Source: a candidate division Hyd24-12 bacterium UBA5074 (lineage in GTDB: Bacteria > Fermentibacterota > Fermentibacteria > Fermentibacterales > Fermentibacteraceae). From it: a stretch of 60,523 nucleotides of DNA. The position numbers and the translations under genes are program-made. Location of the stretch: contig DIAQ01000108.1 of assembly GCA_002414865.1 (NCBI GenBank), positions 471-60,993 on the forward strand, in the 5' to 3' direction. The notes beneath the pieces are model-generated. The model saw only the letters and a list, made by a program, of their open reading frames with translations. It was not told the DNA's origin and ran no database searches. Every line of letters starts with the position of its first letter. Position 1 is the first letter of the stretch. Below are positions 1 through 7,422 of this stretch, piece after piece.

Positions 1-1497
1 CATCCAGCCCATGTTCCACTTGAGGGTGAAACCCAGGCCGCCGGTATCGACCGGCCGGGACACCGCGGGCCAGGCGGTGCTCTCCTCGGCGATCACGAAC
101 GCCCCCGGGAACAGCCCGTGAGCCCGGATGTTGAGGTCCTTCAGGAAGGAAACGGCATCGAGGTTCTCCCGCCCGCCACTCCGGTTCGGTATCCATTCGC
201 CGGGCTTCCTTGAGTAGTCCAGGTAGAGCATGGAGGCAACAGCGTCCACCCTCAGGCCGTCGACATGGAAGCGGTCGAGCCAGAAAAGCGCGGAGGCCCT
301 GAGGAACTCCCTCACTTCGGTCCGGCCGTAGTTGAAGACGAGCGTGTCCCAGTCGGGATGCCTGCCCAGGCGCGGGTCCTCGTGCTCGTAGAGCGCGGTC
401 CCGTCGAAGCGGGCCAGGCCGTGCGGGTCGGCCGGGAAGTGGGCGGGGGTCCAGTCCAGGATGACTCCGAGCCCGGCACCGTGGCACCTGTCGACGAACC
501 GCGCGAAGTCGGCGGGAGATCCCAGGCGGCTGGTGGGAGCGAAGTAGCCCAGGGTCTGGTAACCCCAGGAACCGTCGAGCGGGTGCTCCATCACGGGCAG
601 CAGCTCGAGATGGGTGAAGCCGAGACCTTTGGCGTAAGTGATCAGATCGTCGCCGAGATCGTCCCACCCGGGGAAGATCCTGCCGTCCGAGGGGCGTCTC
701 CACGACTGGGCGTGCAGTTCATAGACGGACATGGGGGATTCGACGACGCTCCTCCCGGCGCGGGTGCGCATCCAGGCTTCGTCGCTCCAGGTCCAGTCAG
801 CCTCCGGTTCGACCACGGATGCGGTCGCCGGCCTGAACTCGTATCTGAACGCCACCGGATCGGCCTTCTCGAGAAGCTCGCCCTTCCTCGACCTGATCGA
901 GAACTTGTAGAGGTCTCCGCAGCGGACGCCCGGGACGAACAGCTCCCAGATGCCGGTGGAGCCTCGCAGGCGCATGGGATGCCTCCGTCTGTCCCAGCCG
1001 TCGAAGCCGCCCATGACGCTCACCGTCGCCGCGTTGGGAGCCCAGACGGCGAAGAGCACGCCCTGGACGCTGCCGCAGCTCCACGGTCTGGCGCCGAGCA
1101 TGTCGTAAAGGCGGAGGTGCGTGCCCTCGCAGAAGAGGAAGAGATCGAGATCTCCGAGCTGGGGCAGGAAGCGGTAGGGATCTTCGCAGATCAGGCTCGA
1201 CCCATCGCGCAGGATCGCGCCGAGCCTGTATCCGAAGGAGGCGCATGCGCCCCGGGATCGCCAGACGAAGAGCCCGTCGGGGTCGACCCTGTGCATGGGG
1301 CGCGCCCTGCGGCCGTCCTCGGGCAATACGGAGACGGTTTCGGCGCCGGGCAGGAATGCACGGATCTCGAGCCGGGAGGACCCCTCAGGCCCGAGAGGGT
1401 GCAGCCCGAGGAGGACGAACGGATCGGGAAGGCTCGCGCCGACGATGGAAGCGATCTCCGCGGTCGTGAGTACGGTAGCTCTCGACGCCTCAGCCAT
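1..1497 (-). CDS. glgB: 1,4-alpha-glucan branching enzyme, 3' end outside window
   Basis: Makes alpha-1,6 branches in glycogen in the cytoplasm. The first 499 codons are present; the gene runs off the left edge. The N-terminal part holds a glycogen-branching N1/CBM48-like beta-sandwich (FAVWAPNAATVSVMGGFDGW near residue 140). The GH13 barrel follows, with SVYELHAQSWRR, the LLPVMEHPLDGSWGYQ segment, the nucleophile in GLRVDAVASMLYLDY (Asp about 418) and the acid/base in VIAEES (Glu about 471). The sequence ends at KWNMGWM, a GlgB hallmark; the third catalytic Asp lies outside. The ATG at 1497 is preceded by GGAGGCGGGT. A good promoter lies 70-97 bp upstream. The opposite strand has a long open frame that is only a shadow of this gene. 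Confidence 0.97.
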   Translation of the reverse strand, partial: MAEASRATVLTTAEIASIVGASLPDPFVLLGLHPLGPEGSSRLEIRAFLPGAETVSVLPEDGRRARPMHRVDPDGLFVWRSRGACASFGYRLGAILRDGSSLICEDPYRFLPQLGDLDLFLFCEGTHLRLYDMLGARPWSCGSVQGVLFAVWAPNAATVSVMGGFDGWDRRRHPMRLRGSTGIWELFVPGVRCGDLYKFSIRSRKGELLEKADPVAFRYEFRPATASVVEPEADWTWSDEAWMRTRAGRSVVESPMSVYELHAQSWRRPSDGRIFPGWDDLGDDLITYAKGLGFTHLELLPVMEHPLDGSWGYQTLGYFAPTSRLGSPADFARFVDRCHGAGLGVILDWTPAHFPADPHGLARFDGTALYEHEDPRLGRHPDWDTLVFNYGRTEVREFLRASALFWLDRFHVDGLRVDAVASMLYLDYSRKPGEWIPNRSGGRENLDAVSFLKDLNIRAHGLFPGAFVIAEESTAWPAVSRPVDTGGLGFTLKWNMGWM

Positions 1498-1531
1498 ACC
1501 CGCCTCCGGGGCCTTGCGGCAAAAGTGCGCC

Positions 1532-1565
1532 CTCCGACGATCGGAGACACGTGTCAGATCCGGAT
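1532..1565. promoter_or_regulatory. Cluster of palindromes at the glgB transcription start
   Basis: Three short perfect palindromes lie back to back across the predicted start and early leader of glgB: ATCCGGAT (1558-1565), GACACGTGTC (1546-1555), and a 6-bp stem CTCCGA/TCGGAG with a 3-nt loop (1532-1546). The 10-bp GACACGTGTC looks like a repressor half-site pair, and the stem could form in the mRNA leader. No regulator can be named from the sequence. Confidence 0.3.
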
Positions 1566-1566
1566 T

Positions 1567-1594
1567 AGTCTAGTCTTGCCCGCTGTTTTGTCAA
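1567..1594 (-). promoter_or_regulatory. Sigma70-type promoter of glgB
   Basis: Reading the minus strand, a perfect -35 TTGACA (1594-1589) is followed by 16 bp and a -10 TAGACT (1572-1567). Transcription would start near 1560, giving a leader of about 63 nt before the glgB ATG. It sits between the terminator of the upstream gene and glgB, so glgB is probably its own transcription unit. Seen in sequence; activity is inferred. Confidence 0.6.
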
Positions 1595-1618
1595 CCTCGG
1601 GGGACTGCTGGATGCGAA

Positions 1619-1645
1619 AGCGGGCGGAGGGGAGCTCCGCCCGCT
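1619..1645 (-). terminator. Hairpin terminator of the DUF4870-type gene
   Basis: An 11-bp perfect stem (AGCGGGCGGAG with CTCCGCCCGCT, loop of 5) lies 20 bp after the stop codon at 1665. On the minus strand it is followed only by TTTCGC, so the U-tract is short, as is common in GC-rich genomes. It separates this gene from the glgB promoter. Confidence 0.6.
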
Positions 1646-1664
1646 GGATAATTCCGGAGAGGCG

Positions 1665-2009
1665 TCAGGCCTGGGGGGCCGCAGCCTGCTGATCCGGCTT
1701 CAGGAGGCCGATCTTGAAGCCGAGCGAGCCGATCACCGGCAGCGGGGCGACCTTGCCGCCGAAGCCGTTGATCAGGCCCATGACCAGCATCACGAGGCAG
1801 AACAGGGACCAGATCCAGCCGATGATGGGGATCACGGCGAGCAAAAAGCAGATGGCGAGCACCAGGCCCTGCTGGGCGTGGTAGAGGGTGAAGCGGTTTT
1901 CCTTCCCGGCCAGGTAGCCGATGAGGAAGCCGATGATGCCGAGGTAGGAAACTCCGGCAAGGACCTTCCCCTCGTCTATCTCTGTCTGGGTGAAAGTGTA
2001 CTGGTCCAT
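1665..2009 (-). CDS. DUF4870/Tic20-like small membrane protein
   Basis: A 114-residue inner-membrane protein of unknown function. After a short polar N-terminus (MDQYTFTQTEIDEGKVLAG) there are hydrophobic segments: one at about residues 20-36 (GVSYLGIIGFLIGYLAG) and a long one or hairpin at about 50-83, including IPIIGWIW. The pattern of a short helix, a charged loop with YHAQQG, then a long hydrophobic hairpin matches the DUF4870/YtjA-like family. The start at 2009 is chosen because it has AAGGGG at the right distance; an upstream in-frame ATG at 2111 lies before the predicted transcript start and has no ribosome site. It is monocistronic, with its own promoter and terminator. Confidence 0.75.
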   Translation of the reverse strand: MDQYTFTQTEIDEGKVLAGVSYLGIIGFLIGYLAGKENRFTLYHAQQGLVLAICFLLAVIPIIGWIWSLFCLVMLVMGLINGFGGKVAPLPVIGSLGFKIGLLKPDQQAAAPQA

Positions 2010-2078
2010 TCTGCCCCTTTCGTCGAGTTGCGGTGGCCCGCTTCCGGAATGGATCGAAACACCAGATGTCGACACGCA

Positions 2079-2107
2079 ATTGTCGCTGATGTTGAGGGCC
2101 GTGTCAA
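2079..2107 (-). promoter_or_regulatory. Sigma70-type promoter of the DUF4870-type gene
   Basis: On the minus strand a perfect TTGACA (2107-2102), a 17-bp spacer and GACAAT (2084-2079). Predicted transcription start near 2072, leader about 63 nt. This also rules out the longer reading of the gene that begins at 2111. Confidence 0.6.
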
Positions 2108-2158
2108 GCAACCACGATCGACGGTCCGGCGGGAGGTCCGGTGCGACGGCGGTTTATG

Positions 2159-2164
2159 TATGAT
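2159..2164 (+). promoter_or_regulatory. Possible -10 element of the membrane-protein gene at 2187
   Basis: TATGAT (5 of 6 to consensus) stands 22 bp before the start codon in a slightly AT-richer stretch. No convincing -35 is seen 16-18 bp upstream (GTCCGG). Weak call. Confidence 0.3.
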
Positions 2165-2186
2165 CCCGTGAACGGAAGGGGGACTG

Positions 2187-2606
2187 ATGGACGAACAGAA
2201 TCTCGGCCATCTCAGGCTGCTCGGCATATTCCACTACGTGCTGGGCGGCATGGCTGTGCTTTTCTCGCTGATCTGGCTTATCTACATCTTCCTCGGAGCA
2301 TTCATCGCGACGGCCCCCGATGCTTTCTCATCGAAGAACGGCGAGCCACCGCCCGAATTCTTCGGATGGTTCCTCTCGGGTTTCGGAGTGATGCTCATGC
2401 TCATCGGCTGGGGGGTCGCGACGCTGCTCTTCATCGCAGGGCGCAACCTGTCGAACCACAGGCATCACACGTTCTGCATGGTCGTCGCGGCCGTCGCGTG
2501 CCTCTTCATGCCGCTGGGCACCATCCTGGGCGTCTTCACGCTGGTGGTGCTCACGCAGTCAGGGGTGAAGGAGCTGTTCGACGCAGGGACCGCCCGGGCC
2601 GCCTGA
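2187..2606 (+). CDS. Hypothetical membrane protein with three or four helices
   Basis: A 139-residue protein not assigned to a named family. Hydrophobic stretches lie at about residues 10-40, 58-85 and 93-120. A basic/polar connector RNLSNHRHH sits between helices two and three and a short polar tail follows. Similar small proteins with a terminal GVFTLVVL segment are widespread in deeply branching bacteria and are of unknown role. The start has a good AAGGGGG ribosome site 5 nt upstream. It is divergent from the DUF4870-type gene and followed by a 135-bp gap holding the promoter of the PilZ gene. Cannot be given a function. Confidence 0.75.
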   Translation: MDEQNLGHLRLLGIFHYVLGGMAVLFSLIWLIYIFLGAFIATAPDAFSSKNGEPPPEFFGWFLSGFGVMLMLIGWGVATLLFIAGRNLSNHRHHTFCMVVAAVACLFMPLGTILGVFTLVVLTQSGVKELFDAGTARAA

Positions 2607-2703
2607 ACAGCAGCCGGAATCGTTCGATCCGGGTCTCCGGTGCACCGGTTCGACCCCCGCAGGAACTCCGGAGCCAGCGGGGAGTTTGATCCAATCGTAG
2701 TCG

Positions 2704-2732
2704 TTGACAGCATCGAGGCTGGTGGGTAACAT
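2704..2732 (+). promoter_or_regulatory. Promoter of the PilZ gene, apparently leaderless
   Basis: TTGACA (2704-2709), exact 17-bp spacer, TAACAT (2727-2732). The expected start of transcription is about 2739, only 3 nt before the ATG at 2742. No Shine-Dalgarno sequence precedes that ATG. The same -10 hexamer TAACAT recurs before the comEC-like gene and mutL. Confidence 0.6.
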
Positions 2733-2741
2733 TGCTGCACC

Positions 2742-3113
2742 ATGGATTCCGACGGCAGGCAGAAAGTCTTCTCGGGCAGGGACAGGAGGGCGCATCCTCG
2801 CGCCAGTCTCGACCTGGATGTGAGCATAGGCATGGACGACATGCCGGTCCTGCCGGTCATAACCCTCAACCTCAGCGCATCAGGCCTCTACTGCGTCAGC
2901 CGCATGAGCCTCGGGGAACTTTCGAGGATAGAGCTGGTAATAAGGCTGGACGAGGAACACGAGATTTCCGCGCGGGCCGTCGTCATCAGACAGGAGCCCC
3001 TCTCGGACGGCAGCTTCGGCATAGGGATGTTCTTCACCAGCATCAGCGACGAGAACAGGGCCATAATCTCGGAGATGGTGGCTCGGGCAAACGAGAAGGC
3101 CGGCCTGGAATGA
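2742..3113 (+). CDS. Single-domain PilZ protein, likely c-di-GMP receptor
   Basis: A 123-residue protein that is almost entirely one PilZ domain. Both ligand-binding signatures are present: the arginine motif DRRAHPR (Arg15, Arg16, Arg20) and NLSASG (Asn43, Ser45, Gly48). The rest is the usual beta-barrel with a C-terminal helix. PilZ domains bind cyclic di-GMP and pass the signal to secretion, motility or envelope systems. It is the first gene of a run that continues with a PorV-like outer-membrane protein (4-nt overlap, ATGA), so it may sense c-di-GMP for envelope functions; that link is inference. There is no ribosome site, and the promoter sits so close that the mRNA is probably leaderless. 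Confidence 0.9.
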   Translation: MDSDGRQKVFSGRDRRAHPRASLDLDVSIGMDDMPVLPVITLNLSASGLYCVSRMSLGELSRIELVIRLDEEHEISARAVVIRQEPLSDGSFGIGMFFTSISDENRAIISEMVARANEKAGLE

Positions 3114-4192
3114 GACGACTCCTGCTCCTGCTCCCCCTGGTGGCAGTCTGCGCGACGGCCTCGGCCGCCAAGTACGCCGGCGAGTTCATGTACGCAGGAG
3201 CCGGCGCGCGCGCCCTGGGCATGGGTGGAGCCTTCTGCGCCATCGCCGACGATGCGACGGCCGCCTACTGGAACCCCGCGGGCCTCGTCAGGCTCTCCGG
3301 TCAGCAGGCTCAATTCATGCACAGCGAGAGGTTCGGCGGCCTGATAAAGTATGACTACCTGGCATATGCCCGGCCCTACGGAACAGGCGCGCTCGCGGCC
3401 AGCCTCTTCAGAACCGATGCTGGCGACGTTGCCGACACCACCGATCTTCAGTGGTACGACACCGGCTCGGACGGAGTGGCGGGAGTCGACGGGGAAGGCG
3501 AGCCCGGGGACTCCGGCAACGACGACTACGATCCCGACACCAATCCGGGAGGCACGGAAGGCAACGGGGAGTGGGACCCGGGCGAGGAGCTGATCTACGA
3601 CGAAGGCCGCATCACATGGGGCAGCGCGGTCGACTATGCCCTCTACCTGTCCTGGGCGCGGCCGGTCACCGATGAGCTCTCGGCGGGTCTGAGCGCCAAG
3701 ATAGTCCAGCGCAGCCTCCTCGATCACAGCGCGTTCGGGGCCGGCATCGATGCGGGCGTCCAGTGGAGGCCCTCCGAGCGCTTCTCCGCCGGCCTCAATC
3801 TGCAGGACACCTTCGGCACGCATGTGTTCTGGGACACCGGCAGCAACGAGAGCGTCCTGCCCACGGCCAAGCTGGGGGTCGCCACAAGCTGGTACCTGGG
3901 CCGCTTCTCCACCATGGCCACCTTCGCCGCCGACGGGGACTTCCGCTTCGAGGGGAGGCGCTACGCCGCCCAGTACCACGTGGGCGACGTGAGCCTCGAC
4001 ACGCACTTCGGCGTCGATCTCCGCATCCATGACCGCGTCGGTCTCAGGTTCGGAGCCTCTGAAGGGAACATCACTGCGGGCGCCGGCCTGAGCCTCGGGC
4101 TCTTCGGACATCCCGTAACCCTCGACTACGCCTTCCTGGGCCACGAGGAGCTCGATGACACCCATCGCTTCTCCCTCGGGGTCGGCTTCTGA
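3110..4192 (+). CDS. PorV/UPF0164-type outer-membrane beta-barrel protein
   Basis: 360 residues with a signal peptide (about 1-20, ending ATASAA). Right after it comes the family signature: ARALGMGGAFCAIADDATAAYWNPAGL at about 27-54. The rest reads as alternating barrel strands and ends in an aromatic residue (GVGF). The family contains PorV, the shuttle that carries T9SS substrates, and fatty-acid-porin-like proteins; this copy could be either. Odd feature: an Asp/Gly/Asn-rich insert at about residues 117-166 with EF-hand-like runs (DSGNDDYDPDTNPGG, GNGEWDPGEE), probably a surface loop that binds calcium. The start overlaps the stop of the PilZ gene. Confidence 0.85.
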   Translation: MRRLLLLLPLVAVCATASAAKYAGEFMYAGAGARALGMGGAFCAIADDATAAYWNPAGLVRLSGQQAQFMHSERFGGLIKYDYLAYARPYGTGALAASLFRTDAGDVADTTDLQWYDTGSDGVAGVDGEGEPGDSGNDDYDPDTNPGGTEGNGEWDPGEELIYDEGRITWGSAVDYALYLSWARPVTDELSAGLSAKIVQRSLLDHSAFGAGIDAGVQWRPSERFSAGLNLQDTFGTHVFWDTGSNESVLPTAKLGVATSWYLGRFSTMATFAADGDFRFEGRRYAAQYHVGDVSLDTHFGVDLRIHDRVGLRFGASEGNITAGAGLSLGLFGHPVTLDYAFLGHEELDDTHRFSLGVGF

Positions 4193-4814
4193 GCCGAAGG
4201 TCCATCCAGCAGTGACATATCCAGGCGAGGTGCTCAGGAAGGCTGTCCATCTCGCTTCCATCGCCATCCCGCTGGCCGCGGTCCTTGTGGACAAGAGCCT
4301 CCTGGTGATGATCCTCGCTGCGGTTTCGATGTGCCTCCTGCTCGCGGACTACCTCAAGCTGAGGAACCAGGGCTTCAAGATCTTCTTCCTTCAGGCCTTC
4401 GGAGAGCTTCTCAGGAGGCACGAGAGGCAGGGCGGCATCACGGGCTCGACCATCCTCGTGGCCTCCGCAGCCCTGACCATCTTCATCTATCGTCAGGAGA
4501 CCGCCGTTGCGGCCCTCCTGTTCCTGACTCTGGGCGACAGCATGGCCGCCCTCGTGGGCAGGCGCTACGGGAGGATCAGGCTCGTCTGCGGCCGGACGCT
4601 GGAGGGGAGCCTTGCAGCCTTCGTGAGCTGCCTGTTCGCCAGCGCGGTGATGCTGGCCCTCGCACCGCGGTTCGGGTGGAGCCTCTCCCCGGTCGCACTT
4701 CTTGCGGGCTCCGCCATGGCCACCCTGGCCGAGCTCGTGGACATGCCGCTGGACGACAACTTCAGAATCCCGATCCTCTCCGGCCTCGTCATGGAACTCA
4801 TCCTGCCGGGCTGA
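4155..4814 (+). CDS. Dolichol kinase / CTP-dependent diacylglycerol kinase-like membrane protein
   Basis: 219 residues, polytopic. The signature of the DGK1/SEC59/VTE5 family is in the middle: FLTLGDSMAALVGRRYGR followed by GRTLEGSLAAF. The N-terminal segment VLRKAVHLASIAIPL also fits the family (R-K-x-x-H). Such enzymes phosphorylate polyprenols, phytol or diacylglycerol using CTP; the substrate cannot be told here. The start is uncertain: ATG at 4155 overlaps the previous gene by 38 bp, while GTG at 4212 has GAAGG upstream and would remove 19 residues without touching the domain. Its stop shares bases with the miaB start. Confidence 0.8.
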   Translation: MTPIASPSGSASEPKVHPAVTYPGEVLRKAVHLASIAIPLAAVLVDKSLLVMILAAVSMCLLLADYLKLRNQGFKIFFLQAFGELLRRHERQGGITGSTILVASAALTIFIYRQETAVAALLFLTLGDSMAALVGRRYGRIRLVCGRTLEGSLAAFVSCLFASAVMLALAPRFGWSLSPVALLAGSAMATLAELVDMPLDDNFRIPILSGLVMELILPG

Positions 4815-6178
4815 TGAAGCCCCCCGCCTCGAGAGGCATGCCGCGGACCTGGTTCATGGAGGTCTACGGCTGCCAGATGAATCTCAACGATTCCGAGCTG
4901 ATCAGGCGCATCCTCCTGGACGGGGGATTCGAGGAGGTGGCCGACGACAAGCTCGCCGACTGCATCCTGATCGTCACCTGCGCCGTTCGTGAGAAGGCCG
5001 AGGTGCGGGCGCTGGGCAGGGCTGCTCAGCTCTCGGGGATCAGGAAGGATGGCTCGCGGCCGATCGTCGCCCTCTGCGGCTGCGTGGCCCAGGAGCATGG
5101 CGAAGGTCTGCTCGGGCGCGTGCGGGGGATAGACCTCGTCGTGGGCCCCGACTGCTACAGGCAGCTGCCGGCGCTCCTCCTGGAAGGGTCCTCCCGGTCC
5201 TGCACAGAGCTGACCTCCGAGGACTACGAGGGCCTCGTGCCCGTCCGGAAGGCCTTCCCGAGGGCCTTCGTCACCATAATGCGCGGCTGCGACAACTTCT
5301 GCAGCTACTGCATCGTCCCTCATGTCCGCGGAAGGGAGAGGAGCAGGCGGATGGGCGCCGTTCTCGAAGAAGTGGCGGCTCTTTCCGGCCAGGGCTACAG
5401 GGATATCACGCTGCTCGGCCAGAATGTGAACTCCTATTCTTCGGACGGGGCCTCCTTCCCCGAGTTGCTGCGCGAAGCCTCTGCAGCAGCCCGCCCCGCA
5501 TGGATCAGATTCGTGACGAGCCATCCCCGGGATTTCAGCGACGAGCTGATCTCGGTGATCCCGGCGTGTCGCAACATCTGCAGACAGGTGCATCTGCCCG
5601 CCCAGTCAGGCAACGACAGAATCCTCTCCCTCATGGGGAGGGGATACACAAGACGCGATTATCTCGGGCGCATCGGGGCGCTGAGGGAGGCGGTCCCCGG
5701 GGTCGTGCTCTCGACCGACCTCATCGCGGGCTTCCCCGGGGAGAGCGAGGAGGAGTTCGGCGAAACTCTGTCTCTGCTCACCGAGGCAGGATTCGACTAC
5801 GCCTTCCTGTTCAGGTACTCGGAGCGGCTGGGCACCGCCGCAGCGGACCTCCCGGACCGCATTCCGGTGACGGAGCGCCTGCGAAGGCTGCACCTCCTCC
5901 AGGAGGCCCAGAAGCGGATCACCGAGGACCGTTCCGCCGCGCTGGAGGGGACGGTCGTGCCGGTCCTGGTCACCGGTCCCGGCGCCGGCAGGGGGCAGAT
6001 GGCCGGAAGGACCGCCGGGAACAGGGCCGTCATCTTCAGGAACGGCGCGCCGATGCCCGGCCGCTTCGTCACCGCCTCGATAACCGGGACCGACGGCTGG
6101 ACCCACTTCGCCGAGGTCGTGGAGGTTCTAGGCCCGGATGGATCTCCGGAAGCGTCGGAGACCCGGGCCGCGCCATGA
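4814..6178 (+). CDS. miaB: tRNA-2-methylthio-N6-dimethylallyladenosine synthase
   Basis: 454 residues. A radical-SAM methylthiotransferase that adds the 2-methylthio group to i6A37 of tRNAs. Three parts are visible: the N-terminal UPF0004 domain with cluster-binding Cys20, Cys56 and Cys90; the radical SAM core with CxxxCxxC at Cys159, Cys163, Cys166 (RGCDNFCSYC); and a C-terminal TRAM domain (about 380-445). The segment LGQNVNSY is typical of MiaB rather than RimO. MiaA, which makes its substrate, is also in this window (42344). The ATG overlaps the preceding stop (TGATG). Confidence 0.95.
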   Translation: MKPPASRGMPRTWFMEVYGCQMNLNDSELIRRILLDGGFEEVADDKLADCILIVTCAVREKAEVRALGRAAQLSGIRKDGSRPIVALCGCVAQEHGEGLLGRVRGIDLVVGPDCYRQLPALLLEGSSRSCTELTSEDYEGLVPVRKAFPRAFVTIMRGCDNFCSYCIVPHVRGRERSRRMGAVLEEVAALSGQGYRDITLLGQNVNSYSSDGASFPELLREASAAARPAWIRFVTSHPRDFSDELISVIPACRNICRQVHLPAQSGNDRILSLMGRGYTRRDYLGRIGALREAVPGVVLSTDLIAGFPGESEEEFGETLSLLTEAGFDYAFLFRYSERLGTAAADLPDRIPVTERLRRLHLLQEAQKRITEDRSAALEGTVVPVLVTGPGAGRGQMAGRTAGNRAVIFRNGAPMPGRFVTASITGTDGWTHFAEVVEVLGPDGSPEASETRAAP

Positions 6179-7179
6179 TCGCGAAACGCCTCGAGAAGGC
6201 CGGGAGGAGGGGGCTTGCAGGGGTTGCCAGACACCTCGTGCCGCCCGTCTCCGCCGGAGCCCGGCTGCCGGAGAGACCTGAGGGCATCCTTGTCGTGAGA
6301 CCGGATTCGAGGCTGGGGAACCTGGTCCTCCTGGAGCCGCTGCTCAGGTCCCTCGTCGCCCGCTTCTCCGGGACCCGTGTAGCCCTTCTCGCCAGTGACA
6401 GGTTCTCGGGGTTGCTCATCAGCCAGGGATACGAAGTGATCGAGGCCCGGAAGGCGGACATGGCATCCCATCCGTGGAAGTTTCCCGGATTCTGCCGCAG
6501 GCTTGGCAGGGAGGGTTTCGACGTGGCCATCGATGCGAGCCATCCCGGGGGGTTCTCGCTCTCGGGGGCGGTGGTCACCGGGCTCAGCCGCGCACCTGTC
6601 CGGATCGGGTTCGACGCCGGCGACTGCAGGGGGTGGTACACCCATCTCATCGCACCCCCCGGCTACGGGATGCACGAGAGCGAAGCGCTCCATGCCCTCG
6701 GAGGCCTGTGGGCAGGCTGGCCGGGGTGGAGCAGACCAGTCCTCTCGCCTCCCCGTTCCGGTGTCGGCAGACGCGCGGCCGGGCTCCATGTGGGCGCGAG
6801 CAGAGGGAAGGCCTTGCCCTTCGAGAAACTGCGCGACATCGCACGCATCGTCTCGTCGAGGATGCCGCTGGAGATCTACTGGGGCACGGATGAGGAGAAG
6901 ACGCTCGCAGAGGCCGTCAGCGAGGCAGGAGGAAGGGTCATGCCAGGGCTGCCGGTTCCGGATCTGCTCGTGGCGCTGGCCGGGCTCTCCGTGTTCGTGA
7001 CGGCGGACAACGGGCCGATGCACGCGGCTTCCGCCCTCGGAGTCCCGGTCGTGGCGCTCTTCCGCATCGGCAATTTCGAGAGGTATCGCCCTCTCTCCGA
7101 TGGATCGTCCGTCCTGTACGACCCCGAGGGCCCGGATCCCGTCGAGGCAGCAGGCCGCGCCTTCGCGGCCGCCCGCTAG
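6175..7179 (+). CDS. Family 9 glycosyltransferase (ADP-heptose:LPS heptosyltransferase-like)
   Basis: 334 residues. The N-terminal half begins ILVVRPDSRLGNLVLLEPLL, the typical GT9 acceptor-domain opening with the conserved Asp near the glycine loop. The C-terminal half has FVTADNGPMHAASALGVPVVALF, the GT9 signature for ADP-sugar binding. Family members add heptose to lipid A-core. A heptose-bisphosphate phosphatase gene elsewhere in the window (16111) supports heptose use. It starts in a 4-nt overlap with miaB and ends overlapping the convergent xseB by 4 nt. Confidence 0.88.
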   Translation: MIAKRLEKAGRRGLAGVARHLVPPVSAGARLPERPEGILVVRPDSRLGNLVLLEPLLRSLVARFSGTRVALLASDRFSGLLISQGYEVIEARKADMASHPWKFPGFCRRLGREGFDVAIDASHPGGFSLSGAVVTGLSRAPVRIGFDAGDCRGWYTHLIAPPGYGMHESEALHALGGLWAGWPGWSRPVLSPPRSGVGRRAAGLHVGASRGKALPFEKLRDIARIVSSRMPLEIYWGTDEEKTLAEAVSEAGGRVMPGLPVPDLLVALAGLSVFVTADNGPMHAASALGVPVVALFRIGNFERYRPLSDGSSVLYDPEGPDPVEAAGRAFAAAR

Positions 7180-7418
7180 CCCTCGTCGTCCTTCCTGCCG
7201 GCAGGGGCGGCCCCGCCCTCGCCTTCCAGACCCGACAGCACCTCCCTGACAGACATCTCCGTGGCGGAAAGTCTGGAGCGCAGGTCGTGGATGAGCTCCA
7301 CGGCCCTCCTGACCTTCCCCTCGAGCTCGTCCACCGGGCAGTCCTCCCGTCCGATGGCATCGACGATCCCTGTCAGCTCCTCCAGCTTTTCCTCGAACGA
7401 AGCGGTTTTCCTGGGCAT
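7176..7418 (-). CDS. xseB: Exodeoxyribonuclease VII small subunit
   Basis: 80 residues, the usual size. SFEEKLEELTGIVDAIGREDCPVDELEGKVRRAVELI is the standard XseB helical hairpin in which the Glu-rich helix and the acid-basic second helix pack along XseA. A low-complexity charged tail follows. It lies 4 bp after xseA on the same strand, as expected for partners of the nuclease that degrades single-stranded DNA. Confidence 0.93.
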   Translation of the reverse strand: MPRKTASFEEKLEELTGIVDAIGREDCPVDELEGKVRRAVELIHDLRSRLSATEMSVREVLSGLEGEGGAAPAGRKDDEG

Positions 7419-7422
7419 CGTG

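Noticed and set aside
265..1692. Long plus-strand open frame opposite glgB
   Set aside because: It is low-complexity (Gly/Ala/Arg/Glu) with no recognisable domain, while the minus strand gives an unmistakable branching enzyme. Antisense frames of this sort are expected in GC-rich DNA.
2888..4294. 468-codon minus-strand frame opposite the PilZ and PorV-like genes
   Set aside because: No domain, no start signal, spans two well-supported plus-strand genes; a shadow frame.
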